A DNA stretch of 64,000 nt from an uncultured SAR86 cluster bacterium. GTDB lineage: Bacteria > Pseudomonadota > Gammaproteobacteria > Magnimaribacterales > TMED112. The translations under genes were made by a program, and so were the position numbers. The DNA lies in the NCBI GenBank assembly GCA_902535365.1, contig CACATF010000001.1:380077-444076 (forward strand). Direction: 5' to 3'. The notes under the pieces were generated by a model. The model did not search any database. It was not told the DNA's origin and saw only the letters and a program-made list of their open reading frames with translations. Positions 1 to 8,979 of this stretch are shown piece by piece (positions within the stretch are counted from its first letter, which is position 1; each line of letters starts with the position of its first letter).

Positions 1-279
1 GTTGAACACCCATTTTTAAAAGAAATAACACAAGATAAAGATGTGAGGCTGATCGGAATAAGCTACAAAGATCTACCGGAAAATGCAGAGAGATACTTAG
101 AAAAAAATGGTAATCCTTATGTGTTTTCAATAAGTGATTTTAATGGAAGTTTTTCTTTAAAACTTGGTGTTACTGGTGCACCAGAAACATTTTTAATTAT
201 TGATGGTGAAATAGTTAAACACCGAATTGGTGAGGTTAATTTAGAGGTTTGGAATGAAAAGTTTAAAGATTATTTTTAG
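1..279 (+). CDS. ccmG: CcmG/DsbE cytochrome c maturation thioredoxin (5' partial)
   Basis: The frame is open from base 1, so the gene begins upstream of the window; the ORF-track GTG at 43 is internal. The visible part is the C-terminal half of a thioredoxin fold. It contains the cis-proline segment GVTGAPETFLI followed by the IDG turn and the IGEV strand that are typical of CcmG/DsbE. The CxxC active site must lie upstream of base 1. CcmG is a periplasmic membrane-anchored reductant of apocytochrome c in System I maturation. It overlaps ccmH by 26 bp, which supports the assignment. CcmG rather than a generic TlpA protein is judged from the ccmH neighbour. Confidence 0.85.
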   Translation, partial: VEHPFLKEITQDKDVRLIGISYKDLPENAERYLEKNGNPYVFSISDFNGSFSLKLGVTGAPETFLIIDGEIVKHRIGEVNLEVWNEKFKDYF

Positions 280-637
280 TATTATTTTAATTAGCCATTT
301 TATTTCAGCAGAGCAGTTATATTCAGACCTCTCCATACAAGAGCAGCAGAGGCTTGAGTATTTATCTGACAACATCAGATGTCCAAAGTGTTCCTATGGA
401 AACATTTCAAGCTCTAACGCACCAATTTCAAAGGATTTGAAGAAAGAAATTGCTCAAATGATTAAAGATGGATACACGGATGACGAAATATTTAATTTAT
501 TAGCAAATCGTTATGGTGATTACATTATTTTAAAAACAACTCCATCTAACAATAAGCTTATTTTTATACTGCCTTTAATGATTTTTCTTATATCTATATT
601 TCTTGTAACCACATATACTATAAAAAAATCTAAATGA
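254..637 (+). CDS. ccmH: CcmH cytochrome c-type biogenesis protein
   Basis: This 127-aa protein has an N-terminal signal peptide, the redox motif RCPKC (about residues 42-46) in the context NIRCPKCSYGN, a three-helix domain ending in YGDYIIL, and one C-terminal transmembrane helix (about 102-122). This is the standard short CcmH/NrfF layout. CcmH works with CcmG to keep apocytochrome heme-binding cysteines reduced for ligation by CcmF. It overlaps ccmG upstream and shares an ATGA overlap with smc downstream. In many gammaproteobacteria a ccmI/TPR gene follows; here there is none, and smc comes next. Confidence 0.9.
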   Translation: MKSLKIIFSIILISHFISAEQLYSDLSIQEQQRLEYLSDNIRCPKCSYGNISSSNAPISKDLKKEIAQMIKDGYTDDEIFNLLANRYGDYIILKTTPSNNKLIFILPLMIFLISIFLVTTYTIKKSK

Positions 638-2844
638 GACTTAAAAGCTTAAAATTAGCAGGGTTTAAAAGTTTTGTTGACCCAATAGAAATTGATTTCC
701 CAGGAATCATGTGCGGCATTGTTGGCCCAAATGGATGTGGTAAATCAAACATAATCGATGCCATTAAATGGGTGAAAGGGGAGCTATCAGCAAAGAGCCT
801 AAGAAGTGAAAGCCTGCAAGATGTAATTTTTAATGGATCTGACAATAGAAAACCTGTCAGCCACTGTTCCGTAGAGCTATGCTTTGATAATTCTGAAAAT
901 TTTCTAGGTGGAGAATATCTAAAATTTGATGAAGTTAGTGTAAAAAGGGAGATGGGTCGTGATGGGCAGTCCACTTATTTTATTAATAATGCAGTTGCAC
1001 GAAGAAGGGATGTGCAAGATCTTTTTCTAGGAACAGGTTTAGGGGGAAATAGCTATGCAATCATAGAGCAAGGCATTATTTCAAGCTTGGTCGGCGCAAA
1101 GCCTGAAGAGCTAAGAAGTTATGTAGAAGAAGCAGCAGGCATATCCAAATACAAGGAAAGAAAAAGAGAAACAGAATCAAGAATCAGAAGAACCTCGGAA
1201 AATATTTCAAGACTCAAAGATCTCGAGGATGAAGTCAAAAGGTCAATCAGAAGGTTAAATGCAGAAGCAAACCTTACTACTAGGTACAAGAAATTAAGAA
1301 CTAAAGAACAAGAGTTCCAAAAATATATTGTGAATGATGATTTGAAGAGTCTTTTAAGTCACATGAACAAATCAGAAAAAGAAAATAAGTCAATTGACCA
1401 GGATATAGAGAAGATTGATGGTGAAAGATTGGCAGTAATCGCTAAAAGGGACGTATGTAAAACAAACCTTATGGAAGGTTTAAAAACTTTGGAGGAAGCC
1501 CAAAGATCATTTTATGAATCAGGAGCAAAAATTTCTTTAATTGAAGAGAAAGAGCGATCTGTATCAAGCAGAATAGAGGAGCTTACAAGTGAAGAGAAAA
1601 AAAATCTTATGAACCTCGATGAACTTGCAAAAGAACAGTCTTCCTCAAAGACAAATCTCGATGAAATTAACCCAAAGATAAAATCAGATATAAAAAACAA
1701 GACCAAAAAATTAATTGAAAAACTTGAAGCAGAGCTTTCATCTAAGGACCAAACATCAATTGAGTCTGAGTTTATGGATACATGGAAAAAGGGCTATGAA
1801 TATGGAATGGGGGAAAATGATGACGCATCTGAAAAGATTAATTCTCTCAAAGAGCAATTTATATCAAGGAATGCACAAATAACAAAAGACATAAAAGAAC
1901 TTAAGGCAAATTTATCAAAAGAGAAAGTAGACCTAACAGAGTTAATTGAAAATAGAAAAAATAACGAACTTCATGTCATTGAGCTAAGGTCTGCGCAAGA
2001 CAAAGCAAACGAAGAGTTGAGAGGCTATGAAAATGCAATTTCACGCTTTGAGGCTGAAAAAGAACAAATTGTTCACCAAAAAAATGAACAAGAGGTAAAT
2101 CGCAGAAGTCTTGAAATTGAAGTTAAAGAAAAACAAGAAAAACTTAATTCATTTGATGATGTAAAAGACATTGAGGGTGAACGAGATCAAGTGATTATTG
2201 ATTTAGAGAAGTTACAAAAAAGAATTATGAATCTTGGGCCAATTAATTTTGCTGCACCAGAAACCTTGGAAGCAGAAAAACAAAGAAAAGAAATTCTATC
2301 AGGACAAATAGAAGAGCTTGAAACCTCTTTAACTAAATTAGATGAAGCAATTAAAAAAATAGATAGAGAGTCTAATAAGTCTTTTCATGGGTGTCTTACT
2401 TCGGTAAATAAATATCTAGAAGAGATGTTCCCAAAACTTTTTGGTGGCGGTTTTTGTAAATTAGATCTTATTGATAAAACGGAAGACTCAGGGCTTCAAT
2501 TAATGGCAAGGCTTCCAGGCAAAAAGAATACAAAATTATCTCAACTATCTGGAGGAGAAAAAGCACTAACCGCATTAGCTCTCGTATTTTCACTATTCTC
2601 AATTAATCCAGCACCATTTTGTCTGTTAGATGAGGTGGATGCTCCTCTTGATGATGAAAATACCTCAAGATTCATCAATCTTGTAAATGAGATGTCTGAG
2701 AAGGTTCAGTTTATATTTGTGACCCACAATAAGATTTCAATGGAAAAAAGCACACACCTTCTCGGGGTTACAATGCGTGACCTTGGAGTTTCAAAAGTTG
2801 TATCTGTAGATGTAGAACAAGCAATGGAGTTAGCTCAGTCTTGA
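634..2844 (+). CDS. smc: Short SMC chromosome-partition ATPase without a recognisable hinge
   Basis: The protein has both SMC head halves: Walker A GPNGCGKSN (31-39), the GTGLGGNSYAIIEQG segment (about 130-145), the C-motif QLSGGEKALTALAL (about 637-650) and Walker B FCLLDEVDAPLDD (about 662-674) with a following THN. It is 736 aa, against roughly 1,150-1,200 for bacterial SMC. Between the heads are two charged coiled-coil stretches (about 168-370 and 400-560). They are separated only by a short helix break containing MDTWKKGYEYGMGEN, with no globular glycine-rich hinge of about 150-200 aa. The frame is uninterrupted and codon use matches the neighbours, so it is not an evident pseudogene. 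smc-zipA-ligA is a known gammaproteobacterial order. It should bind ATP and DNA as a dimer; how it dimerises without a hinge is open. Confidence 0.9.
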   Translation: MRLKSLKLAGFKSFVDPIEIDFPGIMCGIVGPNGCGKSNIIDAIKWVKGELSAKSLRSESLQDVIFNGSDNRKPVSHCSVELCFDNSENFLGGEYLKFDEVSVKREMGRDGQSTYFINNAVARRRDVQDLFLGTGLGGNSYAIIEQGIISSLVGAKPEELRSYVEEAAGISKYKERKRETESRIRRTSENISRLKDLEDEVKRSIRRLNAEANLTTRYKKLRTKEQEFQKYIVNDDLKSLLSHMNKSEKENKSIDQDIEKIDGERLAVIAKRDVCKTNLMEGLKTLEEAQRSFYESGAKISLIEEKERSVSSRIEELTSEEKKNLMNLDELAKEQSSSKTNLDEINPKIKSDIKNKTKKLIEKLEAELSSKDQTSIESEFMDTWKKGYEYGMGENDDASEKINSLKEQFISRNAQITKDIKELKANLSKEKVDLTELIENRKNNELHVIELRSAQDKANEELRGYENAISRFEAEKEQIVHQKNEQEVNRRSLEIEVKEKQEKLNSFDDVKDIEGERDQVIIDLEKLQKRIMNLGPINFAAPETLEAEKQRKEILSGQIEELETSLTKLDEAIKKIDRESNKSFHGCLTSVNKYLEEMFPKLFGGGFCKLDLIDKTEDSGLQLMARLPGKKNTKLSQLSGGEKALTALALVFSLFSINPAPFCLLDEVDAPLDDENTSRFINLVNEMSEKVQFIFVTHNKISMEKSTHLLGVTMRDLGVSKVVSVDVEQAMELAQS

Positions 2845-3488
2845 ACCCTTTATATGAGTATTTAATTTATTTAGTCCTCGGTTTAACTATTGGGGGCATT
2901 ATAGTTCTTAAGCTAATTGATATTTATAAAAAGAGAGATGATATTCAAATATCAAAAGATCTAAGAGAGAAGAAGAAAGCAAAATTAAAACAATCACTAG
3001 AATCTGAAACTGGCAAGGCAGAAGAAATCAATGAGGTGAGGGTGCCAAGGCAAGGAGAGCTTGATCTGCCTGATGCTAACGAGGGAAAATTCATAGTCCT
3101 TCATTTAAAAGCTAAGCTCGATAACAAACCTTCATTTGAATTGTTAAAACAAAAAATTACAGCTAATGGGCTAGATTATAAGAATGGATACTTTGAAAAC
3201 CCTGGCAAAAATTCAACACCAAGCTTTTTAGTTCTAAATGGAGAAGAACCAGCTACCTTTTCAGATAATGCGGAGGTAAAAGTAATTACTATTGCTCTTC
3301 ACTTAAAAGGGCAAAGAAATGTTGAAAAAACATTTAATAAAATGTTGGAATTGGGAAGGTCAATTGCAGATGCTTGGGATATGAAGTTGTGTGATGAGAG
3401 CTTCAACACTATTTCAGAACAAAGAATTAGTGAATATAAAAATGAAGCACATGAAGTTGATCTAAAGAATGGCTCCTATGGCGGATAA
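2841..3488 (+). CDS. zipA: ZipA-like cell division protein
   Basis: This 215-aa protein has an N-terminal transmembrane helix (about 8-26, YLVLGLTIGGIIVLKLI), a short charged linker, and a C-terminal ZipA FtsZ-binding domain (about 83-205: KFIVLHLKAK, then FLVLNGEEPATF, then ITIALHLKGQRN). ZipA tethers FtsZ tails to the inner membrane at the Z ring. The start is TTG at 2841, overlapping the smc stop as TTGA, and the first membrane segment follows directly. The linker is much shorter than in enterobacterial ZipA. The position between smc and ligA matches Pseudomonas-type synteny and strengthens the call. Confidence 0.88.
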   Translation: MNPLYEYLIYLVLGLTIGGIIVLKLIDIYKKRDDIQISKDLREKKKAKLKQSLESETGKAEEINEVRVPRQGELDLPDANEGKFIVLHLKAKLDNKPSFELLKQKITANGLDYKNGYFENPGKNSTPSFLVLNGEEPATFSDNAEVKVITIALHLKGQRNVEKTFNKMLELGRSIADAWDMKLCDESFNTISEQRISEYKNEAHEVDLKNGSYGG

Positions 3489-5454
3489 GACAGAATTGTT
3501 GCAATTAAAAAAAGAAATTGAGCGACACAATAAGCTCTATCATGAGCAAGATAATCCTGAAATATCTGATGCTGAATACGATGCTTTATATCAACGGCTA
3601 AAAGAGCTTGAAAATATACTAGGTGCAGACCAAGACTCACCAACTCAACAAGTAGGAGCACCATCTTCAAGAAAATTTGAGAAGCATAATCATTTAAAGC
3701 CAATGCTTTCTTTGAGCAATGTTTTTTCAGATGACGATTTTTATAAATTTGAGGAAAGAGTTCTAAAAAGACTCAATACTGATAAAACAACTTTTTCTGT
3801 TGAGCCAAAATTTGATGGAATTGGAATCTCGCTAACATATGAAAATGGTAAGTTAACGAAAGCTGTTACCCGAGGAGATGGGGAAACTGGTGAAGTTGTA
3901 ACTGATAACATTAAAACTATTGTAAAAGTTCCTCATGTGATCGAGCATTCAAGTCCTAAAACAATTGAAATAAGGGGAGAAGTTTTTTTTAGACTTGATG
4001 ACTTTAGCAATATCAACTCAAAGCTTGAGGCTGATAATTTAAAAACATTTGTTAGTCCAAGAAATGCTGCTGCAGGCACTCTTAGAAACCTAGATATTGA
4101 AATAGTCAAACAAAGACCACTGGATATATTTTTTTATGGAATTGGTGGACATTCAGACGATGCCAATTATAAATCATACGAAGAATTTGTAAATTTTTTG
4201 AAAAAAAATAATTTTCCTGTGTGCGATTTAATCTCATTTGGCAATGCAGAGCATGTGGTTGGAAGTGTAGCTAAGATTTTATCATCACGGGAAGATCTAG
4301 ATTATGAAATCGATGGTGCGGTAGTAAAAGTCAATGACTTCCTACACCAACAAAAGCTTGGATTTGTTTCTAAAGCACCAAGATGGGCAGTCGCATGGAA
4401 GTTTCCAGCATCAGAGAAGTATTCCAAGGTAACTGATATTTTATTTTCAGTTGGCAGGACAGGTATTGTGACACCTTATGCAACTATTGAGCCAGTTCTA
4501 ATTTCTGGAGCAAATATTTCAAATGTTACTTTGCATAATATGGATGAACTAAGCAGGCTTGATATCAAAGTAAATGATACTGTTTTAGTAAAAAGAGCTG
4601 GAGATGTAATTCCTCAAATTACAAAAGTTAATGCCGATGTTAGGGATGGGTCAGAAACTGAAGTAAATATTCCTAACCAGTGTCCTTCATGTGGTAATAC
4701 CTTAAAAACAGAAGGGCCTTTCATGAAATGTGATGCTGGTATGAGTTGCCCAGCACAATTATTAGGATATTTTGAACATTTTGTTTCTAGAAAAGCAATG
4801 AATATTGATGGACTTGGGTACAAGATAAATGAAAGTCTCATCAACCTTGGATTTGTTAGCCAGGTAGCAGATTTATTTAAACTTAGACAACATGAATCCA
4901 AGCTTAAAAGCCTTGAAGGTTTTGGTGAAAAATCAATTGATAACCTATTTACTAGCATTGAGGCTGCAACCAATCCAACCTTAGAGGTTTTTATTAACTC
5001 ATTAGGTATTCCTGAAGTGGGTGAATCAACTGCAGCAGCTTTAGCAAGACACTTTAAAAGTTTTGATGTTTTACGTAGTGCTAGCTTTGATGAACTTATG
5101 GGCATAGATAGCATTGGTGATGTAGTTGCCAACAAAATCTTAAATTTCTTTAAATCTGACCCTATTGGCATCGATGCATTGCTAGAGGTTTTAGAGGTTC
5201 AAAATTTTCAATTAGGCGATTTGGATCATCTTGATGGGTTAAAGATAGTCATTACTGGATCGTTTGATGAGTATAGTAGAGAGGAACTTAAGGATCTAAT
5301 TAAAGAAAGGGGTGGGATTCCGTCAAGTGGTGTAAGTTCAAATACAAATTATGTTATTTTAGGAGAGAATCCTGGTTCAAAACATAAAAAAGCGTTGGAT
5401 TTGGGGATTGAAATAATAACTGAAGAAAATATCAAACCATTTTTAAAAATATGA
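3478..5454 (+). CDS. ligA: NAD-dependent DNA ligase LigA
   Basis: The full-length ligase is about 658 aa. The adenylation domain carries the catalytic lysine in EPKFDG (Lys111 from this start) and the RGDGETGE segment. An OB fold follows, then a C4 zinc finger (CPSCGNTL...CDAGMSCP, about 400-425), helix-hairpin-helix repeats, and a C-terminal BRCT domain (about 580-655, LKIVITGSFDEYSREEL). It seals nicks using NAD+ in replication and repair. Two ATG codons are possible, 3469 and 3478; I chose 3478 (MADKTELLQ), but 3469 adds only MAP. The gene overlaps the end of zipA and shares ATGA with the next gene. Confidence 0.97.
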   Translation: MADKTELLQLKKEIERHNKLYHEQDNPEISDAEYDALYQRLKELENILGADQDSPTQQVGAPSSRKFEKHNHLKPMLSLSNVFSDDDFYKFEERVLKRLNTDKTTFSVEPKFDGIGISLTYENGKLTKAVTRGDGETGEVVTDNIKTIVKVPHVIEHSSPKTIEIRGEVFFRLDDFSNINSKLEADNLKTFVSPRNAAAGTLRNLDIEIVKQRPLDIFFYGIGGHSDDANYKSYEEFVNFLKKNNFPVCDLISFGNAEHVVGSVAKILSSREDLDYEIDGAVVKVNDFLHQQKLGFVSKAPRWAVAWKFPASEKYSKVTDILFSVGRTGIVTPYATIEPVLISGANISNVTLHNMDELSRLDIKVNDTVLVKRAGDVIPQITKVNADVRDGSETEVNIPNQCPSCGNTLKTEGPFMKCDAGMSCPAQLLGYFEHFVSRKAMNIDGLGYKINESLINLGFVSQVADLFKLRQHESKLKSLEGFGEKSIDNLFTSIEAATNPTLEVFINSLGIPEVGESTAAALARHFKSFDVLRSASFDELMGIDSIGDVVANKILNFFKSDPIGIDALLEVLEVQNFQLGDLDHLDGLKIVITGSFDEYSREELKDLIKERGGIPSSGVSSNTNYVILGENPGSKHKKALDLGIEIITEENIKPFLKI

Positions 5455-6047
5455 GGAATCACTTAATTACCATAATTGCTATTTTTTTATTGGGATGCTC
5501 TACAAAAATCCCAATGAACCAAGATGATATTTGTATCATCATCGATGAAAATCCAAGGTGGAGCAATTCACTTTTAGATGCAAAGAAAAAATGGAATGCA
5601 GAGCCTAGTACTGTAATGGCAATAATTAGACAAGAATCGTCTTTTGACCCTAACGCAGCTCCTGATAGAGAGAAAGTTCTTGGATTCATACCTTGGAAAA
5701 GACCCTCTTCCGCGAGAGGTTATTCTCAAGCTGTCGAAGCAACATGGGAGCAGTATCAAAAAGAAACTGGTAACAGAGGGGCTCGAAGATCAAACTTTGA
5801 TAGTTCTGTAGATTTTATCGGTTGGTATCTTTCTAAAGCTCCATCGGCACGTATAAGAAGCTATGAAGTGGATAAACTATATATTGCATACCACGAAGGG
5901 TATGGTGGTTATAAGCGCAAATCCTATAAAGATAAAGCTTGGCTCCAGGATGTTGCTAAGAAAGTCAAATACAATTCAATACGCTATCAGAGACAGCTTA
6001 AAAGCTGCCCATTAAAGAAAAAGAAAAGTTTTTTTAATATTTTTTAG
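5451..6047 (+). CDS. Lytic transglycosylase SLT-domain lipoprotein
   Basis: A short signal sequence ends in the lipobox LLGC (Cys16), so the product should be a lipoprotein. The SLT/lysozyme-like core has the catalytic-glutamate motif MAIIRQESSFDP (Glu in RQES, about residue 63), ARGYSQAVEATW (about 91-102) and a YHEGYGGY block. This fits a family-1-type transglycosylase that cleaves murein between MurNAc and GlcNAc. The basic C-terminus (KKKKSFFNIF) is unusual. The start ATG overlaps the ligA stop as ATGA, so it is the last gene of the smc operon. It converges with the M16C gene, overlapping it by 4 bp. Confidence 0.85.
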   Translation: MRNHLITIIAIFLLGCSTKIPMNQDDICIIIDENPRWSNSLLDAKKKWNAEPSTVMAIIRQESSFDPNAAPDREKVLGFIPWKRPSSARGYSQAVEATWEQYQKETGNRGARRSNFDSSVDFIGWYLSKAPSARIRSYEVDKLYIAYHEGYGGYKRKSYKDKAWLQDVAKKVKYNSIRYQRQLKSCPLKKKKSFFNIF

Positions 6048-8926
6048 ATTCTTTTAATCAAGAAGTTTTCGTTTGCTGCAGTTTTTTCAAGATTTGGATT
6101 GATAATTGAGAAAACACTATACCTTTGTGATTTTAGTTTTTCAGCAGCCTCAACGATATCTTCTTTTGTTACTTCCATAATATTTTTTCTGTATTCTTGA
6201 CGTGCTTTTTGTGTTTTGTCTTCAGAATTTAATCGATAATCTTTAAATGCTTCTCCAGCAGGTGAGGATGGTTTATCGATGTCAGATAGTACAGATAGTT
6301 TGCTTTCCAAAATATTGTCGTCATCAAAGCTTCCTAAGGCGGCCCAGCTTAGAGATGACTCAAAGTCTTCTATGGTTTCAATAAACCTTGGGTCTCTGTA
6401 AGAAAACATTTTAAATGTTCCTGAAAATGGATCATAGGCTGCACCTCCACCATAAGCCCCACCTTGCTCTCTAACTTTTTTATGCAAGAATTCATTTCTT
6501 AAAAGGCTTGAGAGAATTACATATTTTGGTGATTCCTTGGCATCATATATTGGAGCATCAAGCGATAATGCAGAGAAATTTACTTGTGTATTAAGAGGCA
6601 ATGCTACTTTTGAAAAGCTAGGATTGAAGTCCAGAGATACATTTGAATCACCAGTTTTATTAAAATTAATTTTTCTTATGTCATCAAGTTGTTCACTTGA
6701 AAGCTTATGATTAGAAATAAATAGCATTTCATCCTTGCCTTTATTTAAGTTGCTGTAGAAATCTTTAACTTTTGTTAATTGGTTGGTGATCATTTCATCT
6801 TGTTGGGTGATATATGGAGCAAAACTTGCAATAGCGCTAAGCCCACCCATATTTTCTTGAACGTAAGAAAGTTTATTGTGTAACGATGCCGCTCCAAGCA
6901 TCGCAAATCTGTGACCATTCTCTACTATTGACTGTTGAAAGCCCATAAAATTTTGGAACATTAGTTCCGTAATCCTTTTCTTATCTTCAAGATCTGTGTT
7001 TTGCAGAATATCAAACATTAAATTTGTTGTTTCGACCGTATTGTCAGGTAAAAATTTTGAAGAAAGAGAAATTCTACCTTTGACCTCACCACTTTTATCA
7101 ACATAAAAATGGTTTGAGGCATTAATGCCCCCAGATATTTTAGAAATATCTTCTTGAAGCTGCATGTAGTCTTTGTCTTTAGTACCAACTTTTCCAAACA
7201 AAGCTGACAAAACCATTAATGAATTTACATCTTCAAGTGATGAAAGGTTTAGATCTTTGGATACAGAATTATATGTGAGGCCATTTGTAGGTTGCTCATA
7301 AAACGTTGGGCTGTATCCAAATGTTGCAAGTTTTTTTGTTTTTGGAAAAGAAATAGATTTAGGAACATCATTAAGCTCTAATTTTGGAAGAACTTCTTTG
7401 TCTGGCTCAGCATTTTGTCTATCAGCCAATCTCTTAGCATCATTGACTAAGTCCAATTTTTCTTTGCTGCTCATGCTTGATTTGATCCCATCTAAAATCT
7501 TGCGCAGCTCATCTTCCTTCTTATTGATAAGCTCTAAGTCAGGCACCATTTCCAGGTTCACTCTGTTTTTATTTGAAATAAAGAACCTACCAATTAAGTT
7601 TTGTAGATAGCCTTCTTTATGGGCATTTTCTTTTAACTGTTTTAATGCTTCATCTATATTGGATAGCGCTAAAGGATCTGATTTATAGAGTGCTCCTGGC
7701 GCCATTGAAAGCAATATCTGTAATCCATAAGGGAGAGAACTAGAAGAGATTTCACGTCTGTTTAGTTCAAGCTGATAAAGTGCTGATTCAATTTGTGATT
7801 CTGAAAAACCATCTTTTTTAATTTCAGCGAATGTCTTATCAATGAGCTTATTAAACTTATCCTGTGATTTTTCCGGGGTGCCCTCAATTCCACAAATAAA
7901 AATTAGATGTCGCATGCTATCTTCAAGACCAAGTATTTGAGCAGGAGATTTGCCAATATCATTAGTTTCCAAGACTTTATACAAAGGTGAAGACGAGTTA
8001 TCTAAAAGCAGAAGCGATATGAGGTGTGCCTCTAAAAGCTGATTGATATCAAAACTTTCTCCAAGTGTCCACGCAGAGTAGTTTTGAAAGCCTACTTGTT
8101 CTTTTGAGACAGGATTAAATGCTTCAGTTGCAGCAACTGGTTCTTTGAAATCTTTTTGCTTTTCTACAAATTCCAGCTTACTTTCTGGAATTTTCTTGAA
8201 GCGTTTTGCCAATTTATCATCAATAAATTTTTGAATTTCTTTTGCGTCAACATCGCCCCATGTGAAGTAAGTCGCATTGGAAGGGTGATAAAACTTCTGA
8301 TGAAACCCTTTAAGGTAGTCATGTGTCAGGTTAGTAATATCTTTAGGCTCACCACCGCTGTTATTTCTGTAAGTTAGATCAGGGAATAAATTTTTAGTTA
8401 AGGCCTGCCAAGTAGTATTTGAAATATTGCTCATAGACCCCTTCATTTCATTAAAGACCACACCCTTGTATTCAAGATCACTACTGCTCTTATCAAGCTT
8501 TGAAAATTCTAATCTGTGACCTTCTTGCTTAAAGTCATCTTCCTCAAGCAATGGGAAGTAAACCGCATCAAGATATACATCTAGCAAGTTAAAAAAGTCC
8601 TTTTTATTTTGTGTTGCAAATGGGTATGCGGTCCAATCGCTTGCTGTGAAGGCATTCATAAATGTGCTCATTGATCTTCGCAACATCATAAAAAACGGAT
8701 CTCTAACCTTAAATTTTTCTGATCCGCATAGTGTGGTGTGTTCAAGGATGTGAGCTACACCAGTAGAATCTTCTGGGATTGTTCTAAACATCACCATAAA
8801 AACTAACTCTTTTGAATCATTTTTCAGATGAATATGTTCTGAATTATATTCTTCTAATAAATAACGCTCTGCCTCGAAGCCTAGAGAAGAGTTTTGCTTT
8901 TTGTCTAAAAGTTTATAGCTTTGCAT
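6044..8926 (-). CDS. M16C-family (presequence protease/PreP-like) zinc metalloprotease
   Basis: This 960-aa protein has the inverted zinc motif HILEH within GVAHILEHTTLCGSEKF (about residues 58-74). That is followed by the FMNAFTASDWTAYPFATQNKKDF block diagnostic of the M16C (PreP/Cym1) clade, an M16C-associated central domain, and a C-terminal half with EQGGAYGGGA. These enzymes are clam-shell peptidases that degrade short unstructured peptides. No signal peptide is evident, so a cytoplasmic location is likely. It is a single gene, divergent from the DUF4136 lipoprotein gene with 53 bp between the starts. Confidence 0.92.
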   Translation of the reverse strand: MQSYKLLDKKQNSSLGFEAERYLLEEYNSEHIHLKNDSKELVFMVMFRTIPEDSTGVAHILEHTTLCGSEKFKVRDPFFMMLRRSMSTFMNAFTASDWTAYPFATQNKKDFFNLLDVYLDAVYFPLLEEDDFKQEGHRLEFSKLDKSSSDLEYKGVVFNEMKGSMSNISNTTWQALTKNLFPDLTYRNNSGGEPKDITNLTHDYLKGFHQKFYHPSNATYFTWGDVDAKEIQKFIDDKLAKRFKKIPESKLEFVEKQKDFKEPVAATEAFNPVSKEQVGFQNYSAWTLGESFDINQLLEAHLISLLLLDNSSSPLYKVLETNDIGKSPAQILGLEDSMRHLIFICGIEGTPEKSQDKFNKLIDKTFAEIKKDGFSESQIESALYQLELNRREISSSSLPYGLQILLSMAPGALYKSDPLALSNIDEALKQLKENAHKEGYLQNLIGRFFISNKNRVNLEMVPDLELINKKEDELRKILDGIKSSMSSKEKLDLVNDAKRLADRQNAEPDKEVLPKLELNDVPKSISFPKTKKLATFGYSPTFYEQPTNGLTYNSVSKDLNLSSLEDVNSLMVLSALFGKVGTKDKDYMQLQEDISKISGGINASNHFYVDKSGEVKGRISLSSKFLPDNTVETTNLMFDILQNTDLEDKKRITELMFQNFMGFQQSIVENGHRFAMLGAASLHNKLSYVQENMGGLSAIASFAPYITQQDEMITNQLTKVKDFYSNLNKGKDEMLFISNHKLSSEQLDDIRKINFNKTGDSNVSLDFNPSFSKVALPLNTQVNFSALSLDAPIYDAKESPKYVILSSLLRNEFLHKKVREQGGAYGGGAAYDPFSGTFKMFSYRDPRFIETIEDFESSLSWAALGSFDDDNILESKLSVLSDIDKPSSPAGEAFKDYRLNSEDKTQKARQEYRKNIMEVTKEDIVEAAEKLKSQRYSVFSIINPNLEKTAANENFLIKRI

Positions 8927-8979
8927 CTTGAAAAAGGTTTAGGGAACTAATATATATATTTTAGGTCATAAATAAAGAT

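Noticed and set aside
630-974. 114-aa minus-strand ORF
   Set aside because: It lies opposite the SMC Walker A region, has a low-complexity Ser/Phe/Leu composition and no family resemblance.
634-2844. smc considered as a pseudogene or deletion artefact
   Set aside because: The frame is intact, both heads retain all motifs, and the helix break falls at the midpoint of the arms, which argues for a functional short form; assembly collapse is kept as a test.
4614-5171. 185-aa minus-strand ORF
   Set aside because: It is antisense to the zinc-finger and HhH part of ligA, which is unmistakable on the plus strand.
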